Source: an uncultured Gammaproteobacteria bacterium
Lineage (GTDB): Bacteria > Pseudomonadota > Gammaproteobacteria > Arenicellales > JAANXG01
DNA: 45,900 nucleotides
Assembly: GCA_945787105.1 (NCBI GenBank)
Contig: CALZGZ010000137.1
Location: 1 to 45,900 of the forward strand
Reading direction: 5' to 3'
Part shown: in pieces, positions 32,557 through 41,500 of the stretch
Position numbering within the stretch: position 1 is the first letter of the stretch
How the letters are laid out: the number at the start of each line of letters is the position of its first letter
Translations under genes and position numbers: made by a program
The notes under the pieces: model-generated
What the model was told of the DNA's origin: nothing
The model's input: only the letters and a program-made list of their open reading frames with translations
The model's database searches: none

Positions 32557-33464
32557 AGTCTGCGTTGTGTATTGATGTAGCGTGGACCTTTCATATACAA
32601 ACGCATCGCCCAGACCATGCCGCACAGCTCACTGATTACAGTAATTGGTATCCACCACGGTTTCTTGAGATGATGTCTCGTGAGGCTAGAAGTCATTAAC
32701 CGTATTGTGACATTCCAAATACGATGCTTAATTTTTGGTGCACGAAGAAAAAAGTAGTAAGCCCCTACGGAATGATGCGGTTTTATTGTCGTTAAATGGT
32801 TGCCAAATGTCCTAGTGCCACCTTCGTTTATCTTTAAATGAGATATGCTCGCTGCAGGGTAATAATAGATTCGCCCACCTACGCTCGTTACTCTCTGCGC
32901 GAATTCATCCTCAAAACGGTAAGCGACACGGACAAAGTTTTCATCAAACCCACCAATTTCTATAGCTTTCGTTCTGTTTACCGACATATTGCCTGCCATC
33001 GCAGAATTTATATACCCTGATATATCAGAAGTGAAACTGAAGTTTTGCTTATACTGCGGGTTTTCCAAGTCTTGAAGGTGCCACGGTTGCGTGATCTTAC
33101 CAACAACGACTACTGCGTTGCTTTTCTCGTGGCCCTCTATATGTTCGTTCACGACTTCGCTTGTAATTTCTATATCGTCATCTAAAAATAAGACAAGGTC
33201 ACAATCAGACTCAATCAAAGCGATATTCATCGCCCGCGGTATCGACGGTGCGCTCAGTCGCTTCCATACGATGTCACCTTTCTTTTGCATAGCACTTAAC
33301 TTCAATTCCGTATCTGTTATATGGGTTTCCGTCTGATCGAGCACGAGTATCTGATCGGGCTTTCGTTTAAGAGAAAGTACCTGTTTAATTGTCTTTACCA
33401 GTGAACTCCCTCGTCGATACGTGGGTATTGCTAGGGAAAGTCTTGGCGTGCGATGGAATTTCAT
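32550..33464 (-). CDS. Family 2 glycosyltransferase
   Basis: A GT-A protein of about 304 residues: PRLSLAIPTYRRGSSLVKTI at the N-terminus, QILVLDQTETHIT, LVLFLDDDIEITSEV with the DDD metal site, and later FEDEFAQRVTSVGGRI (the catalytic ED region). The ATG at 33464 is preferred; a TTG at 33509 would add fifteen unconvincing residues. A C-terminal hydrophobic stretch (WWIPITVISELCGMVWAMRL) may touch the membrane. The stop overlaps the next gene's start. A gap of about 270 bp separates it from the GT2 gene upstream. Confidence 0.9.
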   Translation of the reverse strand: MKFHRTPRLSLAIPTYRRGSSLVKTIKQVLSLKRKPDQILVLDQTETHITDTELKLSAMQKKGDIVWKRLSAPSIPRAMNIALIESDCDLVLFLDDDIEITSEVVNEHIEGHEKSNAVVVVGKITQPWHLQDLENPQYKQNFSFTSDISGYINSAMAGNMSVNRTKAIEIGGFDENFVRVAYRFEDEFAQRVTSVGGRIYYYPAASISHLKINEGGTRTFGNHLTTIKPHHSVGAYYFFLRAPKIKHRIWNVTIRLMTSSLTRHHLKKPWWIPITVISELCGMVWAMRLYMKGPRYINTQRRLC

Positions 33465-33735
33465 ACCGAAACAGTCTTTTCTCCCGTGACCAGTGACCAA
33501 TGATCGCAATTCGTGGCTGTTATTAGCCGGCGCAAAGGAAATTAGCCAAGCATCTCACGGCAAACAAAGAATACCCAATATAGATATCTCAGACTTATAT
33601 GCGTCTACTAATCCATGTTGATTCAAAATCGCGTACGCAATTATTTACGTGGTTATTACGTATCAATAACTACGATAGCTTACGAGCTTTGTATACAATA
33701 AAATGCCATCAGCACCTGCGGAGTATTGCTGAGCT

Positions 33736-34701
33736 TTATACTTTAGTACGGTAACTTGATAGCAATCGTAACAAGGCGCGTAGATGAAGAGGCTGTTTCC
33801 TAAGTGCAAGACGATAGTAATGACGTGCCCGCTCACTATCCGTTAAGTTGATGCAAGACCCAATATGGTATAAGCCTTTCGCTTCTTGCTTACGGTTGTA
33901 TAACTTTCGAGTAATTTTCGACCTCGGTGTTTTTTGTTTATACTGGCTTGCGAGATCTAGTATTACAGTCTCATCCCGACCCGAACGTCTTAATCTAGCG
34001 GCTTCAAGAATATATTTCGTGGTTTCTATTTGACTGTTTCTATACAAACAACTGATATCTGTAGGACGGAGTTTGGCTACATAGCGAACTGTTTCATCGG
34101 CGATAGTTCGGCCATTCTCATAAAGTCGCAACCATAGATCCAGATCCTGTGCCACGTAAAATACACCACGATATCCACCAACTTTCCTATAGGCTGAATT
34201 TCGCATCATTGTGCAGTAGTGAGGAGGACCTCTAACGTTCGTAGTGGTCAAACTTTGAAGGCCTTGATCGAGTTCATTTTGAGACATTACAGTGTCGTAT
34301 AGGTGTTCACCGTCGGGCCCAACAACTGTTGCGCCACTGCCAACCATTACCGCATCGTCATCCCCTTCTAGTAGCTCGAATTGACTCCGTAGCCTACCTG
34401 GTAAAGAGATGTCGCCGCCTGCATCCTGTCTCGCTATGTATTTACCGCTTGCCAGTACGCACCCCGTTATTAATGCGTTAGTCAAACCTTTGTGTTCTTG
34501 TTCGACAATCTTAATTCTGCTATCTAGACGTTGGAATTCGGCGATCGTTTCTCCAGTCTCGTCGGTTGATCCATCATTTACAATTATGAATTCAAAATCG
34601 ATATCATCTTGCTCAAGGATGCTTTCAACAGATTGCGCTACGAAATGTTCGTCATCCTTAACACTCATCACCACGGACACATCTAGATAACTTTTACCCA
34701 C
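33736..34701 (-). CDS. Family 2 glycosyltransferase
   Basis: A 321-residue GT2 with DVSVVMSVKDDEHFVAQSV, FIIVNDGSTDETGETI and, at the metal site, ARQDAGGDISLPGRL. The usual form of this subfamily is RQDADD; here the second Asp is offset by a glycine, a mild variation worth noting. YVAQDLDLWLRL is the later acidic motif. The C-terminus (RARHYYRLALRKQPLHLRAL) is TPR-like, as in many GT2 proteins. The start is GTG at 34701. Gaps of 192 bp upstream and about 270 bp downstream make co-transcription less certain. Confidence 0.88.
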   Translation of the reverse strand: MGKSYLDVSVVMSVKDDEHFVAQSVESILEQDDIDFEFIIVNDGSTDETGETIAEFQRLDSRIKIVEQEHKGLTNALITGCVLASGKYIARQDAGGDISLPGRLRSQFELLEGDDDAVMVGSGATVVGPDGEHLYDTVMSQNELDQGLQSLTTTNVRGPPHYCTMMRNSAYRKVGGYRGVFYVAQDLDLWLRLYENGRTIADETVRYVAKLRPTDISCLYRNSQIETTKYILEAARLRRSGRDETVILDLASQYKQKTPRSKITRKLYNRKQEAKGLYHIGSCINLTDSERARHYYRLALRKQPLHLRALLRLLSSYRTKV

Positions 34702-34893
34702 TTACTTAGAAAGTCGCTTTAGGTCGACACGCGGGTAATTGGTTAACCAAGGTGCCGAGATAATGACGTCTTGATCCAGACCGCGAGTTACGATGGATAA
34801 ACGATTATTTAACAGTATTGGCAATGTCGATTCGCCAGAAAAACATAAGAATAACTATATTATTGCAAGCTTGAGACCCCGTCATGTCAACTC

Positions 34894-35877
34894 TTAGATT
34901 ATTTTTGAACGTAACGAGTCCAATTTTTCACTAACCGCACCCATACGAGACCAACCAAGCAAGGTGGCAAGGAATTTATAAATTATAAACTCCGCCTTGT
35001 TGCCCCGTGCCCCCGAGGCGTCTCGAGCAAGTGAAAACAGTGTTTTTGCCTCACTCAACAATCCCGCGGAACCACACTGACGAGATAGAAGAAATAGCTC
35101 TCTGGCATAGTGTTGCATTTCCGGTGTGTCCTCTTTTATACCCGCCCTAATTGCGTGTTGGTATATAAGCTCATGCGCGTACGCTCTATCTTTCAGTACG
35201 TTGGAAGAATTCATAAAGTCTTGACATAACCGATGACTATCGTGGTCTCGTGTATCGGAAACAAACTGCGAACAATAATGCAAGCGGGCTCCAAAACTTG
35301 CTACACGGCAATCGTATTCCCAATCTTCCTCGTTACTCAGTTCCAACCAAGCTCCAGCACGATCACAGATACTTCTGGTAAACAACGGTGTCGAAGTAGA
35401 CCACCATCTCGATTGCAGGAACGCAGGAAACATCTTGTCAATTCTCTCACCCGTTCGCTTGTGTGCAATGTCTTGCGGAGATTCTCCAATTCGATAATAG
35501 CGAGTCTTTCCATAGGACACAGCACATTCGGGGTTCGATCGAAGACCCTCTACTTGTGTCTCGAATTTATCCGGAGCAAGCAAGTCGTCACTATCAAGAT
35601 ACTGTATGAATTCGCCTTTTGCTGTTTGCCGCCCAAGTTCTCGCGCAGCACCAGCGCCTCGATTCGTTTTTCGCCGGCATATAATTTCTTCGGGATGTTG
35701 CGCGGCTAGACTTTTAGCAACCTGCGGAGTTCTGTCAATAGAACCATCATCAATGATAATGATTTCTATAGGTCGATAGGTTTGCGCAAGGACGCTTTTA
35801 ACGGCTTCACTTAACAGCTCAGGCCTATTAAATACTGGAATGATTGTGCTAACGAGGCCGTCAATCCTGTCGTTCAT
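34894..35877 (-). CDS. Family 2 glycosyltransferase
   Basis: A 327-residue GT-A protein: VSTIIPVFNRPELLSEAV, IIIIDDGSIDRTPQVA, FIQYLDSDDLLAPDKF with the DSDD metal site, and SNEEDWEYDCRVAS for the later acidic motif. The last 90 residues are helical (LSRQCGSAGLLSEAKTLFSL). The acceptor and sugar are unknown. The ATG at 35877 is used, with no strong Shine-Dalgarno sequence. A 148 bp AT-rich gap lies upstream and 192 bp downstream. Confidence 0.91.
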   Translation of the reverse strand: MNDRIDGLVSTIIPVFNRPELLSEAVKSVLAQTYRPIEIIIIDDGSIDRTPQVAKSLAAQHPEEIICRRKTNRGAGAARELGRQTAKGEFIQYLDSDDLLAPDKFETQVEGLRSNPECAVSYGKTRYYRIGESPQDIAHKRTGERIDKMFPAFLQSRWWSTSTPLFTRSICDRAGAWLELSNEEDWEYDCRVASFGARLHYCSQFVSDTRDHDSHRLCQDFMNSSNVLKDRAYAHELIYQHAIRAGIKEDTPEMQHYARELFLLSRQCGSAGLLSEAKTLFSLARDASGARGNKAEFIIYKFLATLLGWSRMGAVSEKLDSLRSKII

Positions 35878-36025
35878 ATAACAGTTTGTTTACCAAATAG
35901 TGCCAAGAACATTGACTAAAACCAAAGCTTTGTTCAAAACGAAAATTAATTTTCTATCGATAACATGCAAATCAATTGTTAACATCCGATAAGGTTAATC
36001 GTTGTATTTGTGCCTCCTATATTTT

Positions 36026-36946
36026 TCATATACCGTGTCGCAGTCCGCGTTGAATTCCCATATTGATCACACATTGCCGGAAACGATCACCACGACCTTT
36101 GCACAACTGCAACACTCCAAGAATTGCATAATTGAGTTCGCCGATAATAGATCCGGCAGAATGGTTATCAGTTGAAATTCTTTTCTCCGCAATCCCTTTT
36201 TGTATACCAAAACGATACATATATCTAATTCGAAGTCTTCTCGGATCGGTTTGGTGATAACACAGGGCCGGCCCACAATAAATACCGCGATAACCAGCGC
36301 GCTTAGCGCGCAGCAGATACTCGTAGTCATCTCCGCGCCCAGGGATATCAAGTTTGGGCCCAAGATCCTCCCTAAATGGGGATAATCTTTGGAACATACG
36401 CCGTCGTATTCCAAAGCTAGCGCCGAAAGGGCCCACATCAGTATCTCGGTAATAGCGAGCTTCCGCGCCGTTATCGCATATTACTAATAGTCCTCCTATG
36501 AGGGGCATTGTTTCGTCTCGAATCCATTTTGGTTTTTTAGTCGGCCAATGAGGTAATATTCGCCCACCAAAATAATCAGCATCTGGAAAGCTGGTTACAG
36601 CCTCTGCATAGGCAGATAACCAATTTAAATCAACTTTAACGTCGTCGTCTGTAAAGATTAATACTTCGCCATCACATTCTCTCAATGCCCTATTACGTGC
36701 ATGCGACAGTCCTTGTTTTGTTTCGCGAAAATAGTGTAAAGGGAGTTGATCCTCGTATTCTTTGATCACCGATTTAGTTTGATCGTTTGAGTTGTTATCG
36801 ATTACAAGAAGCCTCCAATCCAAAGACTTGTTATGTTTCATTTGGGTCAGGCTAAAAAGCGTGTGCGCTAAGCTTTTTGCTCGATTATACGTACAAACAC
36901 AAACACTTAGATTTGCCAATATCGGTCGTTCTTGATTCGAAGCCAA
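36026..36946 (-). CDS. Family 2 glycosyltransferase
   Basis: A 306-residue GT2: LSVCVCTYNRAKSLAHTL, LLVIDNNSNDQTKSVI, GLSHARNRALRECDGEVL and the metal site IFTDDDVKVDLNWL, followed by GRGDDYEYLLRAKRAGYR. This pattern is common in exopolysaccharide glycosyltransferases that act on lipid-linked oligosaccharides. No ATG is available near the N-terminus; TTG at 36946 is used and TTG at 36916 is an alternative. The upstream GT4 stop is 39 bp away, so the two are probably one transcript. Confidence 0.89.
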   Translation of the reverse strand: MASNQERPILANLSVCVCTYNRAKSLAHTLFSLTQMKHNKSLDWRLLVIDNNSNDQTKSVIKEYEDQLPLHYFRETKQGLSHARNRALRECDGEVLIFTDDDVKVDLNWLSAYAEAVTSFPDADYFGGRILPHWPTKKPKWIRDETMPLIGGLLVICDNGAEARYYRDTDVGPFGASFGIRRRMFQRLSPFREDLGPKLDIPGRGDDYEYLLRAKRAGYRGIYCGPALCYHQTDPRRLRIRYMYRFGIQKGIAEKRISTDNHSAGSIIGELNYAILGVLQLCKGRGDRFRQCVINMGIQRGLRHGI

Positions 36947-36985
36947 TCTTATTCGCTCGCGACAATTACTGGTCTGAGAATTATC

Positions 36986-38311
36986 CTAAGTGGTGGCCTT
37001 GTCCAACCGTTTAGCCAAAGACCAAAACGATGAATCATGAAGATCGCGAGTGCCGTACGAATGCGGCCACTCTGATCCCGCTGAATGGTGGACATATCGC
37101 CTGCCAAATGTGGAACGTACCGTTTCACCCAATTCTATCCCAAATATACGATCCAGACGCCCGCGGCGAGCAACTTTGAATGACTGTTTGACATCTTCAT
37201 TGTTAATCGAAGAGGCCATGATCTTCATGAAACAACGATCCCAGGCTTCAACCGACGAGTTTTGATTGTACTTTTCGTTGATGACTTGATAGCCTCCCCG
37301 TACTAGCTTGTCTCTGACATTCTTGTCCATTAATTGCATTATGCATGCTGCAGCCGCACGCGTATCTCCTATTGGAAAGGTCAGACAATTCTTTCTGTTA
37401 GTCAACGAATTTTCTAGACCCGATCCGATATATTGACTTGTCACAACGGGCACGCCCGACGCCATCGCCTCCCAGATAATGATCGGTCCCGTTTCCCATG
37501 CTGATGTTACGATTAACGCATCCGCTCGCTCGTAAACCCTTTTCTTCATTTCATGTAATTGAACTTCACCGAGAAATTGAACAATTTGTCTCTCAATCCG
37601 AGATCCAAATTGCCTGTTGATCCAGTTTTCTTCAGGTCCTGTTCCAGCAATAAGCAACTGATATCCAATTCCAGCACCTTCTAAGTGTGCCAAAATAGGC
37701 AGCAGATCGTGAATTCGTTTTTGCCATTGTTCTAAACGTCCAACATATGCAAGCCTAAGGGGTTCACCAAGTACTCTCTTTATATTTCTTTTACTATTAA
37801 GTGAAACACCATAGGGGGCATAATATATTTGCTCTTCGTTCAACTTAGAATCCACCTTCGCTAATTCACAAGCGAGTTTGTTAGTGCAAATTACGCCGTC
37901 TAGCACGTGAGCATACTCTTTTGCATCTTCGTAGAAGTCCGGTTGTATGGCATGCACTGTCATCACAATTTTAGGCGACACGTTAACCCCACGACTTCTT
38001 ACCGCGGCTATATAGCAGTCGGGTATATTTACGCCAACTACTAATTCCGGATTGACTTTTTTTATAATATCTTCAATCGCTCGAATACGACCTCCTCTCG
38101 AACCAGTGTTATTGGTTATCGGCCTAGCCGTCAGACATTCGTGTTTCTCTTTGTATATTTGTGCATCGTGCCATCTGCCAGAGGCAAGGCCTACGGCAAC
38201 TCGCCAATCTTTTTCCTGGAGGCCTTTAGAAAGATAATCCAACCATGTCGCGACACCACCGATAGGATAAGCGCTAGGTGATATAAACAATATAGTGCCT
38301 TTCACAACCAT
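36986..38311 (-). CDS. Family 4 glycosyltransferase
   Basis: A 441-residue GT-B protein. The N-terminal SPSAYPIGGVATWLDYLS has the glycine loop of GT4 enzymes. The donor domain reads LRLAYVGRLEQWQKRIHDL and ETGPIIIWEAMASGVPVV (E-x7-E). About 60 residues after the GT domain are unassigned (RRGRLDRIFGIELGETVRST). The sugar is unknown. It is followed closely by a GT2 gene and preceded by a 108 bp gap after the FkbM-type methyltransferase. Confidence 0.9.
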   Translation of the reverse strand: MVVKGTILFISPSAYPIGGVATWLDYLSKGLQEKDWRVAVGLASGRWHDAQIYKEKHECLTARPITNNTGSRGGRIRAIEDIIKKVNPELVVGVNIPDCYIAAVRSRGVNVSPKIVMTVHAIQPDFYEDAKEYAHVLDGVICTNKLACELAKVDSKLNEEQIYYAPYGVSLNSKRNIKRVLGEPLRLAYVGRLEQWQKRIHDLLPILAHLEGAGIGYQLLIAGTGPEENWINRQFGSRIERQIVQFLGEVQLHEMKKRVYERADALIVTSAWETGPIIIWEAMASGVPVVTSQYIGSGLENSLTNRKNCLTFPIGDTRAAAACIMQLMDKNVRDKLVRGGYQVINEKYNQNSSVEAWDRCFMKIMASSINNEDVKQSFKVARRGRLDRIFGIELGETVRSTFGRRYVHHSAGSEWPHSYGTRDLHDSSFWSLAKRLDKATT

Positions 38312-38419
38312 TCCCGGCCCACGTGACCATCTGAAACGCTCTACACTTCCCGACGTACCAGCGCAATTCGATGGGGAACATTCCGATTAATGTTTACGAG
38401 TCTCACATCAAACTACAAT

Positions 38420-39199
38420 TCAGAACGTGTATGTCGTTGGTTTTCTTGGACTCGCAATAATCCAATTCATTATCTCTGGTCGTCGCTCATCCATCATGGC
38501 AAGTTTTATCGCTTTCGGGAGTGGATAGGAAAGCGGAAAGTCCTTCTTCATTCTAACTTTGCTAGATGTTATCTTTGTTACATGTGTGCTGGAGAACATT
38601 GTCCTAACAATATTAGTGCAATCAGTTACTTTAAAATCATGCGCTTCCACCACCACCGTACTGTTGCGAAGCTTCCCCACAACTCTTGAGCTTAGTAACT
38701 CGATCTCGGCGCCCTCAACATCAATTAGCACTAAATCGTTGGCGTGCTCATCACATACTTCGTATAAATCATGTTCTTCACATTTAGAATATATTCTTAC
38801 ACCTGATAGAAGATGATTTTGTTCGCCGATCATGCGAATCATAGCCTGCCCTTCTTTGAGCATTTCGTACACAATTACTTCTTCAACGTTAAATTGTTTG
38901 GCTATACCAATCGCATAAAATCCTTCTGCCCCACCAATGTTAATAAAGCGATTGAAATTTTCATGATTCCATTTCTCCAAGACCTCTTGAATCTCTTTTT
39001 CGTAGGTACCCAGTATTTTTGGCATAGGCGTACTGGAAAGATCTGACGTTGTAAAATGCATACCTTTAAATAGTCCCGACGCAATGGTTCCGTTAAGTCT
39101 CCGGAGCACAATATATTTACAACTACGAAATAAAAAATTCCATAGCCAACGCTTTGAGCCATATTTTACGTGCCTGAGCGTATTTATACTTACACCCAT
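38420..39199 (-). CDS. FkbM-type SAM-dependent methyltransferase
   Basis: A 259-residue protein with the SAM-binding loop FINIGGAEGFYAIGIA, then EEVIVYEMLKEGQAMIRMI, and the FkbM-like LVLIDVEGAEIELLSSRVVG near the C-terminal third. The central motifs support an O-methyltransferase, perhaps capping or decorating the sugar chain. In ABC-exported O-antigens a terminal methyl group can act as the chain-length signal read by Wzt; the adjacent wzt gene with an extended C-terminal domain makes that role conceivable here, but it is inference only. Confidence 0.78.
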   Translation of the reverse strand: MGVSINTLRHVKYGSKRWLWNFLFRSCKYIVLRRLNGTIASGLFKGMHFTTSDLSSTPMPKILGTYEKEIQEVLEKWNHENFNRFINIGGAEGFYAIGIAKQFNVEEVIVYEMLKEGQAMIRMIGEQNHLLSGVRIYSKCEEHDLYEVCDEHANDLVLIDVEGAEIELLSSRVVGKLRNSTVVVEAHDFKVTDCTNIVRTMFSSTHVTKITSSKVRMKKDFPLSYPLPKAIKLAMMDERRPEIMNWIIASPRKPTTYTF

Positions 39200-39254
39200 A
39201 TCACCCCGAGAAAACTACACAAATACTGGTTAGGCACAAGTTGGCCGCTATCAT

Positions 39255-40550
39255 TCAGTTCAACTCATCCACGTTGCCATGTAATGTTTCACCAACATGA
39301 TGCTCCCACTCCCCATCAATTAAGACCTTTGTAAGTTCCGCCGCGCGATGACCAAGGCGGCCGGTACCATAATAGTCGCCTTCGTTGATCACGACAGTGG
39401 CTATATTTTCTTTAAAATATATTTCTCTATTGTTTGCTACTACTCGGCAAGCAACAAGATACTTTCCTGGCACCACTGGAAATCTATCAATTTGACATCT
39501 GATAGTTCCTTGGCCATTAACGTCATAAAAATACTTGTTATTAAATTCACTGTAATAGACCAAAACAAACTCACCAGATGTAATATCCTGCAATGAAAAG
39601 CCAACTGAAATGGCTTTACCACTCAAATTATCGGCTTCGTAATTAAACTCAAAAGCAATGTCGTCGCCTAATTTGATCACTGAACTGTTATTTACTGTGG
39701 AAAATACACGGATGTCATTAATTACCATAGGACCATGTTCTTTCATTTCCGCGATGTTTGTATCGGGTTCTGTTTCACTCGATAGTTTGGAAAGATACAA
39801 ATTAACTTGATCTTTAACACTTCCCATAGAATGTAAGCGTCCTTTATCAAGCACAATACACGTGTCACATAGAGCCGAAATCATTTTCAAGTTGTGACTT
39901 ACAAACAACACAGTCCTCCCCTGTTTCGACGCGGAACTCAGTGTCCTAAGACACTTATCCTGAAACAAAGCATCCCCCACCGCTAACACCTCATCCACGA
40001 TTAGTATATCCGGATCAAGATGGGCTGCTATGGCAAATGCCAGACGAACGTACATTCCACTTGAATAGCGCTTCACTGGGGTATCCAAAAATGCTTCGAT
40101 TTCAGCGAATGACGCAATATCATCGAATCGAGATCGAATTTCCTTTTGTTTCATACCTAGTATTGTGCCGTTCAAATAAATATTTTCACGGCCTGTAAGT
40201 TCAGGATGAAACCCAGTACCGACTTCAAGCAGACTGGCAACTTTCCCATTCAAAACGGCTCTTCCTTCTGTTGGGCAGGTTATTCGACTCAATATTTTTA
40301 GAAGCGTGCTTTTTCCTGCACCATTCTGCCCAATAATGCCGGTTACCTCTCCGGGCCGTATTTCAAAGCTGACGTCTCTCAAAGCCCAGAACTTATCTTT
40401 TTCGTTTACTGCCCCCTTTAATGTTCGATATTTATGAAACGGCGCTGTAAACATACCGGCAACCATCTCGCGAAAGGATCTATAGAATTGTTCGGCGCCA
40501 CCAATAACATATTGTTTTCCTAAATTATCTACACGAACAGCGGCTTTCAT
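39255..40550 (-). CDS. wzt: Polysaccharide ABC exporter ATP-binding protein with C-terminal glycan-binding domain
   Basis: This drives export of a finished lipid-linked glycan across the inner membrane with the Wzm permease. The ATPase domain (about 1-245) has Walker A GQNGAGKST at 74-82, the signature YSSGMYVRLA at 162-171 and Walker B ILIVDE at 182-187, plus SHNLKMISALCD with the switch His. Residues about 265-431 (INDIRVFSTVNNSSVIKLGD..., YYGTGRLGH) fit the Wzt C-terminal beta-sandwich that recognises the chain terminus. That extra domain separates it from capsule exporters such as KpsT. The permease gene lies 29 bp upstream. Confidence 0.95.
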   Translation of the reverse strand: MKAAVRVDNLGKQYVIGGAEQFYRSFREMVAGMFTAPFHKYRTLKGAVNEKDKFWALRDVSFEIRPGEVTGIIGQNGAGKSTLLKILSRITCPTEGRAVLNGKVASLLEVGTGFHPELTGRENIYLNGTILGMKQKEIRSRFDDIASFAEIEAFLDTPVKRYSSGMYVRLAFAIAAHLDPDILIVDEVLAVGDALFQDKCLRTLSSASKQGRTVLFVSHNLKMISALCDTCIVLDKGRLHSMGSVKDQVNLYLSKLSSETEPDTNIAEMKEHGPMVINDIRVFSTVNNSSVIKLGDDIAFEFNYEADNLSGKAISVGFSLQDITSGEFVLVYYSEFNNKYFYDVNGQGTIRCQIDRFPVVPGKYLVACRVVANNREIYFKENIATVVINEGDYYGTGRLGHRAAELTKVLIDGEWEHHVGETLHGNVDELN

Positions 40551-40579
40551 AACTTTGTGTGTCTTGTATATGCCATTGG

Positions 40580-41437
40580 TTAGATAATATCAGCGAACCG
40601 ACGTTCTACTTTTTGAAAGTATGTGATACCGATGAAAAATATAAGTGTTGAGATAAGAAACGAGATAATTAGTGCAGTTAGATTGAAAGGCTTACCGAGA
40701 AACGCCGCGCGGAACCCTTCCACAATGCCGGTCATCGGATTCAACCCAAGGATCCATTGCCAGCGTTCTGGAACCAGACTAACCGCGTAGACTACGGGTG
40801 TACAAAAAAGCCATATTTGTATCATGAAGGGAACTACAAACCTAAAGTCACGATAGGCTACGGTTAGCGCAGATAGGAGGGTTCCGACCCCAAGCGCGGT
40901 GAAGAGAACGGCCAGTAGTAATAGGGGTGCAGCAAGTATCTGTATTGTCAGGGGCACGCCGTAATACAACATTAACAACAATAAAATAGCTGTAGATATT
41001 GCTAGATCAATCAGACCCGAACCCATTGACGACAAGGGAATAATCAGTCGTGGAAAATACACCTTGCTCACTAAGTGGTTTGAGCTTACCAGGGATCCAC
41101 CCGCGGAACCGATTGCATTGGCAAAAAACATCCATGGTAACAACGCCGAATACACAAATATCGGGTAAGGGTGTCCATCGGTGGGAAGTTTCGCCAACTT
41201 GCCAAACACGACAGTAAATACAATCATTGTTACGACTGGTTGAATAAACGCCCAAGCCACGCCAAGCACCGTCTGTTTGTAGCGGACTTTAATATCTCGC
41301 GTAGTGAGTACTCCAAGAAGCTCTCGATACGCCCAAAGCTCTCTTACGTCGAGCATATGCCAACCTTTAGGCGGCTCTATCACCGTGACATGGTCAGGTC
41401 CGAAGAATTCCTGGTGTATTTGATCTGTATGTCTCAT
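40580..41437 (-). CDS. wzm: Polysaccharide ABC exporter permease
   Basis: A 285-residue ABC2-type permease with about six helices. An amphipathic N-terminal segment (WHMLDVRELWAYRELLGVL) precedes RDIKVRYKQTVLGVAWAFIQ, the hallmark of the Wzm/TagG family, then VFGKLAKLP and YSALLPWMFFANAI. It forms the channel for the lipid-linked polysaccharide together with Wzt. The ATG at 41437 follows a 63 bp gap from the GT4 gene that contains an inverted repeat. Confidence 0.95.
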   Translation of the reverse strand: MRHTDQIHQEFFGPDHVTVIEPPKGWHMLDVRELWAYRELLGVLTTRDIKVRYKQTVLGVAWAFIQPVVTMIVFTVVFGKLAKLPTDGHPYPIFVYSALLPWMFFANAIGSAGGSLVSSNHLVSKVYFPRLIIPLSSMGSGLIDLAISTAILLLLMLYYGVPLTIQILAAPLLLLAVLFTALGVGTLLSALTVAYRDFRFVVPFMIQIWLFCTPVVYAVSLVPERWQWILGLNPMTGIVEGFRAAFLGKPFNLTALIISFLISTLIFFIGITYFQKVERRFADII

Positions 41438-41461
41438 CGCGTATGCAATAGGTGTCTGTGC

Positions 41462-41486
41462 GGGGCCCCTCAGTCAACAAGACTGA
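41462..41486. repeat. Intercistronic inverted repeat upstream of wzm
   Basis: A perfect six-base-pair stem TCAGTC-AACAA-GACTGA at 41470-41486 next to the palindrome GGGGCCCC at 41462-41469, in the 63 bp between a GT4 gene and wzm. No T-run follows on the minus strand, so it is not a clear terminator; it could be an RNA-processing or stability element. Confidence 0.45.
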
Positions 41487-41500
41487 CTCGGCAGCGCGCA

